The notes: generated by a model not told the origin, from the sequence alone. 64,000 nt of DNA from Rhodospirillaceae bacterium bin65 (GCA_002238725.1 MPMX01000001.1:1-64000), one strand, 5' to 3'; positions 51,719 through 60,773 are shown, counted from the stretch's first letter. Translations and numbers: made by a program.

Positions 51719-52202
51719 ATGAAATTCCGGCCAACATTTGAAGACGTCCCCGGAATGGCCAGGGTCTCGACCGCTACGGTATCGCGCGTGCTGAACGAGC
51801 CCGAACGGGTCAGCGCAAAGACCCCGTTCCGGGTTGAAGCTGCAGTGGCGCATTTCGACCAGACGCCGCACGTCGGCGGCCAGGCGCCGGCCTCGAACCG
51901 CACCAACGCTGTGGGCGGTGACCCCAACATGGAGAACAATATTCGCCCACGGTCTTCAGGCGCTGCAGGAGGCGTCGGCCGAAGCGGGAGTCACGCTGGT
52001 CGTTGCGACCTCTAACGACGACCCGGAGCGCGAGGCGGAGCAAGTGCGCGTTGTGCGGCTCAAAAGACTTGAACCTGGTCGAATCGTCATATCACCTGGA
52101 CGCCGGCGCGCGAGCGGCGGTGCTTCGACCGCCGGCAAAGCCCCGTCTGACTGCGATCGTCTGAGGCAACGACGCGCTCCCCGCCGCAGCCGCGCACCCT
52201 GA
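51719..52202 (+). pseudogene. Decayed LacI-family repressor gene
   Basis: From ATG 51719 the frame reads RPTFEDVPGMARVSTATVSR, then VLNEPERVSAKTPFRVEAA, a LacI helix-turn-helix and hinge. At about 51940 the homology moves to another frame (FAHGLQALQEASAEAGVTLV, then DPEREAEQV), as if one base were lost in ATATTCGCC. After about 52095 no LacI core can be followed, while an intact repressor would need some 340 codons. Both a frameshift and a lost C-terminal domain make it non-functional. Its twin operators remain just upstream. Confidence 0.75.
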
Positions 52203-52365
52203 ACATGAATACCCACGACCCGGTTCGGCAGCTATCCTCGCCGTTTCGACCGTCCGCTCCGCGTCGAATGAGCCGACGCGGCTTCGAGAGCACCCCGCTG
52301 GGGTGCCGGAACTGGTTCAAGGCTATAGGCTGCAACGTGACTGCCTGACATCGAAGGTCCTGAAC

Positions 52366-52872
52366 GTGTCGACGGCATTAACCGAAGAGATCGTCTCCTG
52401 GGACGGCAGATCCGTTGCCGACTTGCTGTCGACCTATGAGCGCCACTGCGCTGAAGAGGATTTCGTTGCGACGATCCTGCTGCATATAGCAGATGCCGAC
52501 TCGCAGCGGGCGGCAACCTGGCTGATGAAAAAACACCTCGAGGCGGGCAATTCCCTATCCGCTGTCGAGTGCCGGGCGATCATTGGCCGGTTATCCGCTC
52601 AGCATCATTGGCTAAGCGTATTGCATCTTCTCCAGTGCCTTCCCTATCTGAGCATTCTTGAGGAGGACAGCGCCGATATCGAGAAGTTTCTGGACGCCTG
52701 TGTCGAGAGCGACAAGAAATTTGTCAGGGCATGGGCCTATAACGGATTCAATGAACTGTCGCTGCGCTTCCCGCGGTACCGGGAAATGGTCGACGGCATG
52801 CTTGCCCGGGTCAGCAAAACGGAAACTGCGTCGGTTCGGGCAAGGATTCGCAATTTCCGGAAGCGACGCTGA
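52366..52872 (+). CDS. Helical-repeat (HEAT-like) hypothetical protein
   Basis: A protein of about 168 residues, nearly all helical: LTEEIVSWDGRSVADLL, FVATILLHIADADSQRAATW, LEAGNSLSAVECRAIIGRL and FVRAWAYNGFNELSLRFPRY. Pairs of amphipathic helices with Asp-rich turns resemble HEAT or DNA-alkylation-repair type repeats, but I cannot name a family. GAAGG before GTG 52366 supports that start; GTG 52303 is the alternative and would add 21 residues. Base composition is less GC-rich than the neighbourhood. It lies just after the lacI remnant, possibly part of what was inserted there. Confidence 0.6.
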   Translation: MSTALTEEIVSWDGRSVADLLSTYERHCAEEDFVATILLHIADADSQRAATWLMKKHLEAGNSLSAVECRAIIGRLSAQHHWLSVLHLLQCLPYLSILEEDSADIEKFLDACVESDKKFVRAWAYNGFNELSLRFPRYREMVDGMLARVSKTETASVRARIRNFRKRR

Positions 52873-53204
52873 AATACCTGCCGCAGCGCTGGAATTCCTG
52901 CAACCGATGGGGCGGCTGGCGGCAGATGGCGAAAGCGAGAACTTCATTGAAGCCTCTGGGCGTCAGAAAAAACTTTGAACGACAATATGTTAGGGCGATC
53001 TTCCAACCGAAGAACGCCTGCCATTCCACTGCAAATACACGGTTGTCGCCCGCGGCGGCGCGACGTAAGGTTTTTGTACCCGGTCAGTCACTTACGGGAG
53101 GAGACGCGGGCGGGAGGTAAGGCGGGCGCGCAGACAGCGGCCCGGTTTGCCGCCGGTAGCGGTTCCCCTTATGCGCCTGCGCACGGGTTCTAACTAGCAG
53201 CAAG
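52873..53204. other. Gene-free stretch before the orphan ABC binding protein
   Basis: About 330 bases with no convincing gene; short frames on both strands lack coding character. GGGAGGAGACGCGGGCGGGAGG (purine-rich, 53096-53117) resembles tandem ribosome sites but is followed by no frame. A promoter for the gene at 53205 must lie here; I see no clear boxes. Confidence 0.45.
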
Positions 53205-54239
53205 ATGGGGACAATCATGATTGGGCGTAAATCATTGGCAACCCTGGCCGTCGCCGCGGCCGGCAGCCTCGGCGCGACGCAGGCCGGCGCCGCGGAAAAA
53301 GTCGATTTCATTCTGAACTGGATCGCCGGCGGCGACCACGCGCCGTACTACTATGCCAAGAAGATGGGCCTGTACGCCAAGGCAGGCATCGACCTGAACA
53401 TCCAGCAGGGCAAGGGCTCGTCGATGTCGTCGCGCCGGACCGGCGCCGGCAAGAACCCGATCGGCCTGGCCGATCTCGGCACCGCGCTGGTCACCATGGG
53501 CAAGGGCGCCCGCATGGTTGCGGTGATGAACGTCTACGCCAATTCGCCCTACGGCATGTACTGGCTGAACAGTTCCGGCATCAAGGGGCCCAAGGATTTC
53601 GCCGGCAAGAAGATCGGCAACCCGCCCTGGGACGCGGCACGCCAGATGTGGCCGGCCCTGGCCAAGAAGGTCGGCGTCGACCCGGCTTCGGTAAAATGGG
53701 TCAACATCCAGCCGAACGCAAAACTCGCTGCGCTCAAGGCCGGGTCGATCGACGTCACCACCTCCTTCTACAACATCCACCACATTTTCAAGCGGGTGCT
53801 GGGCAAGGACATGGGCTTCTTCCCGTGGAAGAAGTACGGCATCAACCCCTACGGCAACTCGATCATCGTCAACATCGACTATCTGGAGAAGAACAAGAAG
53901 ACGGTGGCGGCGTTCGTCGCGGTGACCCAGAAGGCCTTCGCGACCTGCGTGAAGGCCCCGGCGCCCTGCATCGCGGCCCTGGTCGAGGCCAACAAGGGGC
54001 TCAAGGCCGCCAACGAGACCGAAAACTGGGGACTGGTGACCGAGTTGATGAGCGACAAGGTCTCGCGCACGGTTGCGCTCGGCTATTTCGATCCGGACCG
54101 CATGAAAGCCGACCACAAGCTGATCAACACCTACTTCAAGATCGAGACCAAATACGCCATCGAGGATCGCTACACCAACGAGTTCCTCAACCGCGAAATC
54201 AAGATGCCGAAGATCGACCGCAAGTCGGCATTCGAATGA
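53205..54239 (+). CDS. ABC transporter substrate-binding protein, NMT1/THI5 type
   Basis: A 344-residue periplasmic protein with a signal peptide (hydrophobic 10-28, cleavage near AGAAE). The mature part begins KVDFILNWIAGGDHAPYYYAKKMGLY, typical of NMT1/THI5 and SsuA/TauA-related binding proteins, and continues GLADLGTALVTMGKG and KLAALKAGSIDVTTSFYN. ATG 53217 is an alternative start. No permease or ATPase is adjacent. The SsuBC-like pair at 43436-44994 lacks its own binding protein and could be the partner; this is inference. Ligands in the family include pyrimidine precursors and sulfonates. Confidence 0.87.
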   Translation: MGTIMIGRKSLATLAVAAAGSLGATQAGAAEKVDFILNWIAGGDHAPYYYAKKMGLYAKAGIDLNIQQGKGSSMSSRRTGAGKNPIGLADLGTALVTMGKGARMVAVMNVYANSPYGMYWLNSSGIKGPKDFAGKKIGNPPWDAARQMWPALAKKVGVDPASVKWVNIQPNAKLAALKAGSIDVTTSFYNIHHIFKRVLGKDMGFFPWKKYGINPYGNSIIVNIDYLEKNKKTVAAFVAVTQKAFATCVKAPAPCIAALVEANKGLKAANETENWGLVTELMSDKVSRTVALGYFDPDRMKADHKLINTYFKIETKYAIEDRYTNEFLNREIKMPKIDRKSAFE

Positions 54240-54272
54240 TCGAGGCTGAATGAGCGGCTCCGCGCCCTGCGT

Positions 54273-54306
54273 CGGCCCGGCTGGGTTTTTTCCCGAGGCC
54301 GGGCCG
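54273..54306 (+). terminator. Nested GC hairpin with T-loop, possible terminator
   Basis: CGGCCCGGC (54273-54281) and GCCGGGCCG (54298-54306) are perfect complements. Between them GGG-TTTTTT-CCC forms an inner stem with the T-run in the loop. No T-run follows the outer stem, so it is not a textbook intrinsic terminator. It sits 34 bases after the binding-protein stop and 17 before the next start, so it may insulate or attenuate. Confidence 0.45.
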
Positions 54307-54322
54307 CCGCTGGGGCCCGGAA

Positions 54323-55936
54323 ATGGACGAAACTTACGACGCGATAATCCTGGGGGCGGGCCATAACGGCCTGATCCTGCAGACGTATCTGGCGCAAGCC
54401 GGGCTGGAAACCCTGGCCGTCGAGCGCCGGGACGAGCCGGGCGGCGGCCTTGCCGCCCTGGAGGATCCGCGCCATCCGGGGCTGATCCACAACTCCCACG
54501 CCTTCTTCCTGCGCGCCATCGACGCCATGCCCTGGTACCGGGACCTCGATCTTGAGGGCCACGGCGCCCGGATGATCGAGCCGGCGTTGAACGTCGCCAT
54601 GCTGACCCGCGACGGCGGCGCGCTGGAATGGTGGACCGATATCGAGCGCACAGTCGCGTCGTTCGCGCAGGTCAGCGAACGCGACGCCCGCACGCTGCGG
54701 CGCTGGTTCGACGAGTTCGGCCCGGTCGTCGAGCGCATCCTGATCCCGGAGGCAACCTCGCCGCCGATCCCGCTGGCCGAGCGCCGCGCCCTGCTGGAGA
54801 GGAGCGCAGAGGGCCGTCGCCTGCTCGAAGTCAGCGCGCTCAGCCCGCTGGAATTCGTTCGGCGCGAATTCGAGAGCCCGGTCATCCAGGCCGGGCTGCT
54901 GTTCTTCAACGGCCTGCGCGAGGTCGATCTGCGGATTCGCGGCTTCGGCCACCATATCGCCTTCCTGCTCGCCAATCCGTCCAAGGCGCAGATGTCCGCC
55001 GGCGGCAGCGCCGCCCTTGGCCGCGCACTGGCTAGAGCCGCGGAAACGGCGGGCGGGCGAATTGCCACCGGCGCGGCGGCAACGCGCATACTGATCGAAA
55101 ACGGCCTTGCCGAGGGTGTCGAGACAGCGGACGGCAAGCGCTACCGCGCCCGCCACCTCATTGCCTCCTCGCTCAATCCGCAACAGACCTTTCTGGACCT
55201 GATCGACCCAGACGCCCTGCTCGGCGCGTGGCGGAAAAGAGCGGCGGGCTTCCGTTACAACATTCTGGCGCCGCTCTTCGCACTCAACCTGGCGCTTGAT
55301 GCGCCCCCGGCTTACGCGGCCGCCGCACGCTATCCGGAACTGGCGCAGCCTTTCATGACCGTCCTCGGCCTCGACCATGTCGACCGGTTCGACGAGATCG
55401 TGCGCCATCACGAGGCTGGGTCGATTCCGCCGACCGTCATGTGGGGCACCTGCCCGACCCAGTTCGATCCCGGCCAATCCGCCGACGGCAAGCACGCCGC
55501 GTTCATGTGGGAAAAACTACCCTATGCGCTGGGCGGCGACCCGGCGAACTGGGACGCCGCGAAGGACGATCACGGTGAAACAATGCTGGACCTGTGGTCG
55601 GAATATGCGCCCGGCCTGCGCAAAACGGTGATCGGCAAGTTCACCCGCAGCCCGCTCGATATCGAGCGGGATTTCCCCAACATGGCCGCCGGAGATCTTC
55701 TGGTCGGCGCGTTCACCGACGGACAGATCGGCTACCACCGACCCTTTGAGGGCGCCGGCGACTATCGCACCTGCATCCGCGGCCTCTATCTCTGCGGCTC
55801 GTCCTCCCACCCGGGCGGTAACATTACCGGATTGCCGGGCTACAACGCGGCGCAGACCATATTCCACGATCTGGGGCTGCACGGCGACTGGCTGCCGCTG
55901 CCGGCGGCCCAGCGCATCGCCGAACTGGCGGCGTGA
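54323..55936 (+). CDS. Phytoene desaturase-like FAD oxidoreductase
   Basis: A 537-residue NAD(P)/FAD-dependent amine-oxidase/CrtI-like protein. The N-terminal dinucleotide fold is AIILGAGHNGLILQTYLAQAG (seen from residue 7), followed by ERRDEPGGGLA. The C-terminal FAD phrase is GLYLCGSSSHPGGNITGLPGYNAA, typical of bacterial PYNDR-domain or RetSat-like proteins. No carotenoid genes are nearby, so a carotenoid substrate is not implied. It is monocistronic or follows the ABC binding protein past the hairpin. Confidence 0.85.
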   Translation: MDETYDAIILGAGHNGLILQTYLAQAGLETLAVERRDEPGGGLAALEDPRHPGLIHNSHAFFLRAIDAMPWYRDLDLEGHGARMIEPALNVAMLTRDGGALEWWTDIERTVASFAQVSERDARTLRRWFDEFGPVVERILIPEATSPPIPLAERRALLERSAEGRRLLEVSALSPLEFVRREFESPVIQAGLLFFNGLREVDLRIRGFGHHIAFLLANPSKAQMSAGGSAALGRALARAAETAGGRIATGAAATRILIENGLAEGVETADGKRYRARHLIASSLNPQQTFLDLIDPDALLGAWRKRAAGFRYNILAPLFALNLALDAPPAYAAAARYPELAQPFMTVLGLDHVDRFDEIVRHHEAGSIPPTVMWGTCPTQFDPGQSADGKHAAFMWEKLPYALGGDPANWDAAKDDHGETMLDLWSEYAPGLRKTVIGKFTRSPLDIERDFPNMAAGDLLVGAFTDGQIGYHRPFEGAGDYRTCIRGLYLCGSSSHPGGNITGLPGYNAAQTIFHDLGLHGDWLPLPAAQRIAELAA

Positions 55937-55937
55937 T

Positions 55938-56831
55938 TTATCCCAGCTCGGGGCCGGCGATGGCGTAGAGCCAGGCGGGGTCGTCAAATCCGGCATCGCG
56001 GCCGCGTACCATGCGGATGTAGGGGCGCTGCAGCGCGAAGCCGGCGGCTTCTAGCCACCCGATGAATCCGGTGCGGGCCTCGGCGACGTCGATGTAGACC
56101 GGTCCGGTCACCCCATCGAGCGCGGCGGCGGCCAGCGATTGCGCGACCGCATCCTCGGCTGCCGCCAGCGGGCCAAGCTGCGTCGCCTCGCGGCCGTCCC
56201 GGGCCAGCACAAAGCCGGCCAGCCTGCCTTCGCGCCACGCGCCGAAGGCGGCATCGGGCCGCCGGCGGCGCAAATGGAACAGCAACTCCAGCCGGTCGGC
56301 GCCGAACAGGCGGCGGTCCGGCGCCGCGACCCGGGCCAGATCGGCGGCAGCCAGCGGGCGCACACTCAGCGCGTCGGGCAGAATGCCCGGCAGCACGGGC
56401 GGCGCCTCAGGCACCGCAGAATCAACCGTTTCCGCCCGATAGCGTCCCAGGCGATAGACGTCCCGGAAGCCGATCCGCCGGTAGACCTCGCGGCCGTCCG
56501 GCGTTGCGTCGAGCCCCGTGACCCGCCCGGCGGCCTCCTGCCGCGCAAGCACGTCGTTCGTCAGCCGGGTCGCCAAGCCCTGGCGGCGCCAGTCCGGCGC
56601 GACCAGCACCAAACAGATCCAGGCAAAACGGCCATAGGGCAGCGCCATCGCGCTCGCGACCAGCGATTCATCGGGCGCAAGGAGGCCGATGCCGTCGCCA
56701 TGAGCCAGGATATAGCGCCAGTCTTCCGCCGTCTGGTTCCAGCCGATCAGGGCGGACAGGCGAAATCCGGCGTCGGCATATTCGGGCGCCAGATCGACCT
56801 GCCGGAGCGCCTCTGCCGGTGCCGCCGGCAT
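55938..56831 (-). CDS. GNAT N-acetyltransferase
   Basis: A 297-residue protein with an N-terminal GNAT domain: ICLVLVAPDWRRQGLATRL is motif A with the RRQGLA acetyl-CoA loop, and REVYRRIGFRDVYRLGRY closes the fold. The second half (about 160-297) is a divergent GNAT or Acetyltransf_18-like domain (FVLARDGREATQLGPLAA). The acceptor is unknown. It follows the epimerase-like gene by two bases on the same strand and is probably its operon partner. Confidence 0.82.
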   Translation of the reverse strand: MPAAPAEALRQVDLAPEYADAGFRLSALIGWNQTAEDWRYILAHGDGIGLLAPDESLVASAMALPYGRFAWICLVLVAPDWRRQGLATRLTNDVLARQEAAGRVTGLDATPDGREVYRRIGFRDVYRLGRYRAETVDSAVPEAPPVLPGILPDALSVRPLAAADLARVAAPDRRLFGADRLELLFHLRRRRPDAAFGAWREGRLAGFVLARDGREATQLGPLAAAEDAVAQSLAAAALDGVTGPVYIDVAEARTGFIGWLEAAGFALQRPYIRMVRGRDAGFDDPAWLYAIAGPELG

Positions 56832-56833
56832 GG

Positions 56834-57874
56834 TCAGAACGCGCCGTCACGGCTGGCGAATTCGGTCGGTTTGCCATAGCCGCTGCCGCCGACCAGCAGC
56901 CAGTCGGCCACCCAGTCGACCATGGTGAGCAGAGGGACCGAAGGATTACCGAACAAACGCGTCGCCTCGCCGGAATTGACCAGCCAGCACTGCTCCGCCT
57001 CGACGCCCTCGAACCGGGGTGTCCGACCGAACCGCTCGCCGAAAGCCAGAGCGAGCGAGCGCACGCTGGCGGTCTCCGGGCCCGAGACATTGAGCGGCGT
57101 CGTCGGCGCCGTGCAGCGGACGAGGCAACGCAGGACATGGCTGTTGGCGTCGCCCTGCCATATGACATTGACGTTGCCGGTCGTCAGATCGACGGGTTCT
57201 CCGGCTAGCACCTTGCTGCCGATGTCGTGCAGTACGCCATAGCGCATGTCGATGGCATAATTCAGCCGGACGATCCGGCCCGGCGTGCCGAATTTCACTG
57301 AAAAATGTTCGAACATGCGCTCGCGGCCAAGGCAGCTCATCGCGTATTCGCCCATCGGCCCGGGCGGGTCGCTTTCGCGCGATCCACCCTCCGCAACCCG
57401 GGCGAACGGATAGACGTTGCCGGTGGAGAAGGCGACGATCCGGCTGTCGCGGAACGTCTCGGCGACGATGGCCGGCATCGCAACATTCATCGCCCAGGTC
57501 AACGAATGCGCGCCGGTCGTGCCGAACTTGCGGCCGGCCATGAAGATGACGTTCGGGCAGCGGGGCAGCGCCGCAGCCGCCTCACGGTCCAGCAGGTCGC
57601 AGGCTACGGTCTCAACGTCGCAAGCCTTCAGCTTTTCCCTGACCCCGGGATTGGAGAAGCGGGCTACGCCGATCACCCGCCGGTCGGGCGCGGCGCGCTT
57701 CGCCAGCCGCGCCAGCGTCGGTCCCATTTTACCGCCGACGCCAAGAATGAGGATATCCCCGCCGACCGCTTCGAGATCGTGGACCAGCGCGGCCGACGGG
57801 CAAGTCATGAACTCTTCGAGCGCCGCTTCATCAGCGAATCCCGCCGGCAGATCTATGGCATCGCGCCGCGCCAT
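56834..57874 (-). CDS. NAD-dependent epimerase/dehydratase-family protein
   Basis: A 346-residue extended SDR. ILILGVGGKMGPTLARLAKR is the N-terminal nucleotide loop, and IVAFSTGNVYPF carries the usual Ser/Thr. Where sugar epimerases have YxxxK it reads GEYAMSCLGRERMFEHFS, with no Lys at the expected place, so the standard proton relay may be absent. AAAAGGA precedes ATG 57874. It is divergent from the MetE-core-like gene. The family includes sugar epimerases and reductases; the real activity is unclear. Confidence 0.82.
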   Translation of the reverse strand: MARRDAIDLPAGFADEAALEEFMTCPSAALVHDLEAVGGDILILGVGGKMGPTLARLAKRAAPDRRVIGVARFSNPGVREKLKACDVETVACDLLDREAAAALPRCPNVIFMAGRKFGTTGAHSLTWAMNVAMPAIVAETFRDSRIVAFSTGNVYPFARVAEGGSRESDPPGPMGEYAMSCLGRERMFEHFSVKFGTPGRIVRLNYAIDMRYGVLHDIGSKVLAGEPVDLTTGNVNVIWQGDANSHVLRCLVRCTAPTTPLNVSGPETASVRSLALAFGERFGRTPRFEGVEAEQCWLVNSGEATRLFGNPSVPLLTMVDWVADWLLVGGSGYGKPTEFASRDGAF

Positions 57875-58007
57875 GAGCGTCCTTTTCTCCCGCACCGGGG
57901 CCCGGTGCAAGCCCGCGGCCATGCCGGCTTTCCGCCCCTTCAATTGTGCGATGTTCCGAATCCTGCCATTCTGGACGGAATTTGGGAATAGCCAGCAGAG
58001 GGCGACG

Positions 58008-59036
58008 ATGAACGCCGACAGCCCGCGAATCAGGACAACCGTGGTCGGCTCCTACCCGGCGCCGGACTGGCTGATCCAGTGCCCGTCGGAACAGGCGCTG
58101 GCCGACGCCACACGGGTTGTGCTGCATACCCAGGAACTGGCCGGCATCGACCTGGTGTGCGACGGCGAACTCTATCGCTTCGATCCGGACCACCCCGAGA
58201 CCAACGGCATGATCGAATATTTCGTCCGGCCGATGGGCGGGGTGGCCACCGAGATCGGCTTCGACGAGCTGACCCGCTTCCGCGCCCAGCCCGGCATGCA
58301 GTTCCGCAGCCGGCCGCCGGGCGTCGTCACCGGACCGGTCACGGCCGGCCATCTCGACCTGCCCGGCGCCTGCCGGATGGCGCGGCGGCTGACCCGTTCG
58401 CCCCTCAAGTTCACGCTGACCGGCCCGCACATGCTGGCCAAGACGCTGATCGACCGGCATTACCCGGACGCGCCGGCGCTCGCCCTGGCGGTCGCCGACG
58501 TGCTGGCCGAACAGGTCCGCCATCTCGATGCCGACGTCGTGCAGGTCGACGAGGCCAACCTGCCCGGCGCGCCGGAGGAAGGGCCGTGGGCGGCCGAGGC
58601 GATCAACCGGGTGCTCGACGCGGTCAACGGCCTGCCGGCGGTCCATCTCTGTTTCGGCAACTATGGCGGCCAGTCGATCCAGAAGGGAAGCTGGGACCGG
58701 CTGATCGACTATCTGAACGCGCTCCACGCCGACCATATCGTCATGGAGGTCGCCCACCGGCCGCCCGAGGAGTTGGCCGCTTTCCGCGGCCTGCGCCCGG
58801 AGATCGGCCTCGGCCTCGGCGTCGTCGACATCAAGACCACCGAGGTCGAGAGCGCCGACGGCATCGCCCGCGCCATCGAACGCGCAGAACGGCTGCTCGG
58901 CGAGGGCCGCGTCCGCTGGATCCATCCGGACTGCGGCTTCTGGATGCTCAAACGCGCGGTCGCCGACGCCAAGATCCGCGCCCTGGTCGAAGGCCGGGAC
59001 CTGTACGAGGGGCGGCAGGGCCGCGCGGCGGCGTAG
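58008..59036 (+). CDS. Stand-alone cobalamin-independent methionine synthase-core protein
   Basis: A 342-residue MetE C-terminal-barrel protein (COG0620). The zinc-site residues are all present: H213 and C215 (AVHLCFGNYG), E247 (IVMEVAH) and C309 (WIHPDCGFW). TTVVGSYPAPDWL is the usual start of these single-domain homologues, and DVVQVDEANL is the conserved substrate Asp/Glu strand. True MetE is about 750 residues with an extra N-terminal barrel. Short homologues may methylate other thiols or cleave a C-S or thioether bond. It is divergent from the epimerase-like gene and convergent with the sulfatase gene. Confidence 0.83.
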   Translation: MNADSPRIRTTVVGSYPAPDWLIQCPSEQALADATRVVLHTQELAGIDLVCDGELYRFDPDHPETNGMIEYFVRPMGGVATEIGFDELTRFRAQPGMQFRSRPPGVVTGPVTAGHLDLPGACRMARRLTRSPLKFTLTGPHMLAKTLIDRHYPDAPALALAVADVLAEQVRHLDADVVQVDEANLPGAPEEGPWAAEAINRVLDAVNGLPAVHLCFGNYGGQSIQKGSWDRLIDYLNALHADHIVMEVAHRPPEELAAFRGLRPEIGLGLGVVDIKTTEVESADGIARAIERAERLLGEGRVRWIHPDCGFWMLKRAVADAKIRALVEGRDLYEGRQGRAAA

Positions 59037-59055
59037 CGGCCCGAACCTCCGGCGC

Positions 59056-60654
59056 CTACCACACGCCGATCAGCACGCCCTGCCTGCGCGCGCCGCCGAG
59101 CGCGTCCTCGATCTCGCGGTCGGATTTTGTCGTCCGGGTGCGCCGCGTGCGCAGCCAGTGGAACAGGCGTTCGTGCAGGTCGGCGCGGACGGCTTCGTGG
59201 TCCTCGCTATCGCCCAGGTCGACCAGTTCGTCCGGGTCGCCGATCATGTCGAATAGCTGCGGCCGGAAGCCCTCGTAGAGGATGTATTTCCAGTCCGCCG
59301 TGCGAATGCAAAACGCCTTTGCCTGATGGGCGCGCAGAGCGAGCGCCGCACGAGCGTCGCGATAGGAGTAGTCGCACTCGGAGAAGGTGGCGTCGCGCCA
59401 GGGTTCGGCCCCGTTGCCGTTCGGGGCGCCGTTGCGCAACAGCGGCAGGATCGAACGGCCTTCCATCCAGTGATCCTGCTCCGCAGGATCGCCGCCCATC
59501 GCTTCGAAAAAGGTCGGCAGCATATCGATACATTCGACGAAGCGGCCATCTTCGGCGCCGCGGGTCGCGTCGGCCGCCGGGTCCGGATCGTAGACGATCA
59601 TCGGCAGGCGCAGCACGCAATCGTGGAACAGCTCCTTCTCGCCGAGCCAGTGGTCGCCCAGATAGTCGCCGTGGTCGGAGGTGAGCACGATCATCGTGTC
59701 ATCCATGCGGCCGGTCCGGTCCATATAGGCGAACAGCTTGCCGAGATGATCGTCGATCTGCTTGACCAGCCCCATGTAGGCCGGGATCACCGTCTCCCGG
59801 ACCTCGTCGCGGCTGAAGTTCAGGCTGTCCTCATGCTGCTGGAAGGCGGCGTAGACGGGGTGGCTGGTCTGGCGCTCGCGCGCGATGCGTACCGCCGGGA
59901 CGATGTCGGCCGGGCCGTACATCGCGTGATACGGCGCCGGCGCCAGATAGGGCCAGTGCGGCTTGATGTAGGAGAGGTGCAGGCACCAGTGTTGCCCGTC
60001 GCCGCATTCCTCCATGAAGTCCTGCGCGCGCCGGGTCATGTAGGCGGTCTCGGAATGGATTTCCTTCACGCGGGCAGGCAGACCCGCGTTGCGCATTTGC
60101 CAGCCGTCGACGATGTTGCCGTCGGCATCCAGCGCAGCGGCGCAATAATCCTGCCAGGGGTTGTCGCCTTCGTAGCCCTGTTCTCGCAAATAGCGGTTGT
60201 AGGCAAAATCCTGCGCGCTGTAGCCGCCCGGATGCAGGCCGTCGTCGCGGTCGAAGGGCTCGAAACCGGCCTGAGTCGCCAGCACGCCGTGGGGCGAGGC
60301 CCGGTCGATCCCCAGCCGGTCGAGTCCGGGCTGGTCGATCTGCATGTGCGTCTTGCCGGCCAGCGCGACCCGGGCGCCCAGGGTGCGCAGATGGTCGCCC
60401 ATGGTGCGGATATTGAGCGGCAGCGGCACCCGGTTCCAGTTGGCGCCGTGGGTGACCATGTAGCGGCCGGTGTAGAAGGACATGCGCGACGGTCCGCAGA
60501 CCGACGACTGGGTAAAGGCGCGGGTAAAGCGGACGCCCCTGGCCGCCAGCGCATCGATGTGCGGCGTCGCGAGCGTCGGATGGCCCATGCAGGACAGGTA
60601 GTCCGCCCGCAGCTGGTCGCACATGATGAACAGGACGTTCCGGACCTTGCCCAT
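59056..60654 (-). CDS. Sulfatase / phosphonate monoester hydrolase family enzyme
   Basis: A 532-residue alkaline phosphatase-superfamily hydrolase. The formylglycine site CGPSR (53-57) follows NVLFIMCDQLRADYL, and metal ligands are completed by TSDHGDYLGDHWLGEKE. PAPYHAMYGPADI, AYMGLVKQIDDHLGKLF and MDRTGRMDDTMIVLTSDHG closely recall rhizobial phosphonate monoester hydrolases, promiscuous enzymes with arylsulfatase activity. It needs a formylglycine-generating enzyme encoded elsewhere. There is no obvious signal peptide, so it is probably cytoplasmic. Whether it removes sulfate or a phosphonate ester is open. Confidence 0.86.
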   Translation of the reverse strand: MGKVRNVLFIMCDQLRADYLSCMGHPTLATPHIDALAARGVRFTRAFTQSSVCGPSRMSFYTGRYMVTHGANWNRVPLPLNIRTMGDHLRTLGARVALAGKTHMQIDQPGLDRLGIDRASPHGVLATQAGFEPFDRDDGLHPGGYSAQDFAYNRYLREQGYEGDNPWQDYCAAALDADGNIVDGWQMRNAGLPARVKEIHSETAYMTRRAQDFMEECGDGQHWCLHLSYIKPHWPYLAPAPYHAMYGPADIVPAVRIARERQTSHPVYAAFQQHEDSLNFSRDEVRETVIPAYMGLVKQIDDHLGKLFAYMDRTGRMDDTMIVLTSDHGDYLGDHWLGEKELFHDCVLRLPMIVYDPDPAADATRGAEDGRFVECIDMLPTFFEAMGGDPAEQDHWMEGRSILPLLRNGAPNGNGAEPWRDATFSECDYSYRDARAALALRAHQAKAFCIRTADWKYILYEGFRPQLFDMIGDPDELVDLGDSEDHEAVRADLHERLFHWLRTRRTRTTKSDREIEDALGGARRQGVLIGVW

Positions 60655-60773
60655 GAGTGGAGTTTTACCGGTTGGGGATCTGGATCGGCGGGACCCTAAG
60701 CAGCGACCGCCCTACCCGCAAGACGCACAATGGCCGGCAAGGGGCGCTGGGGCGGCACAGCCGGACTGCCTCA

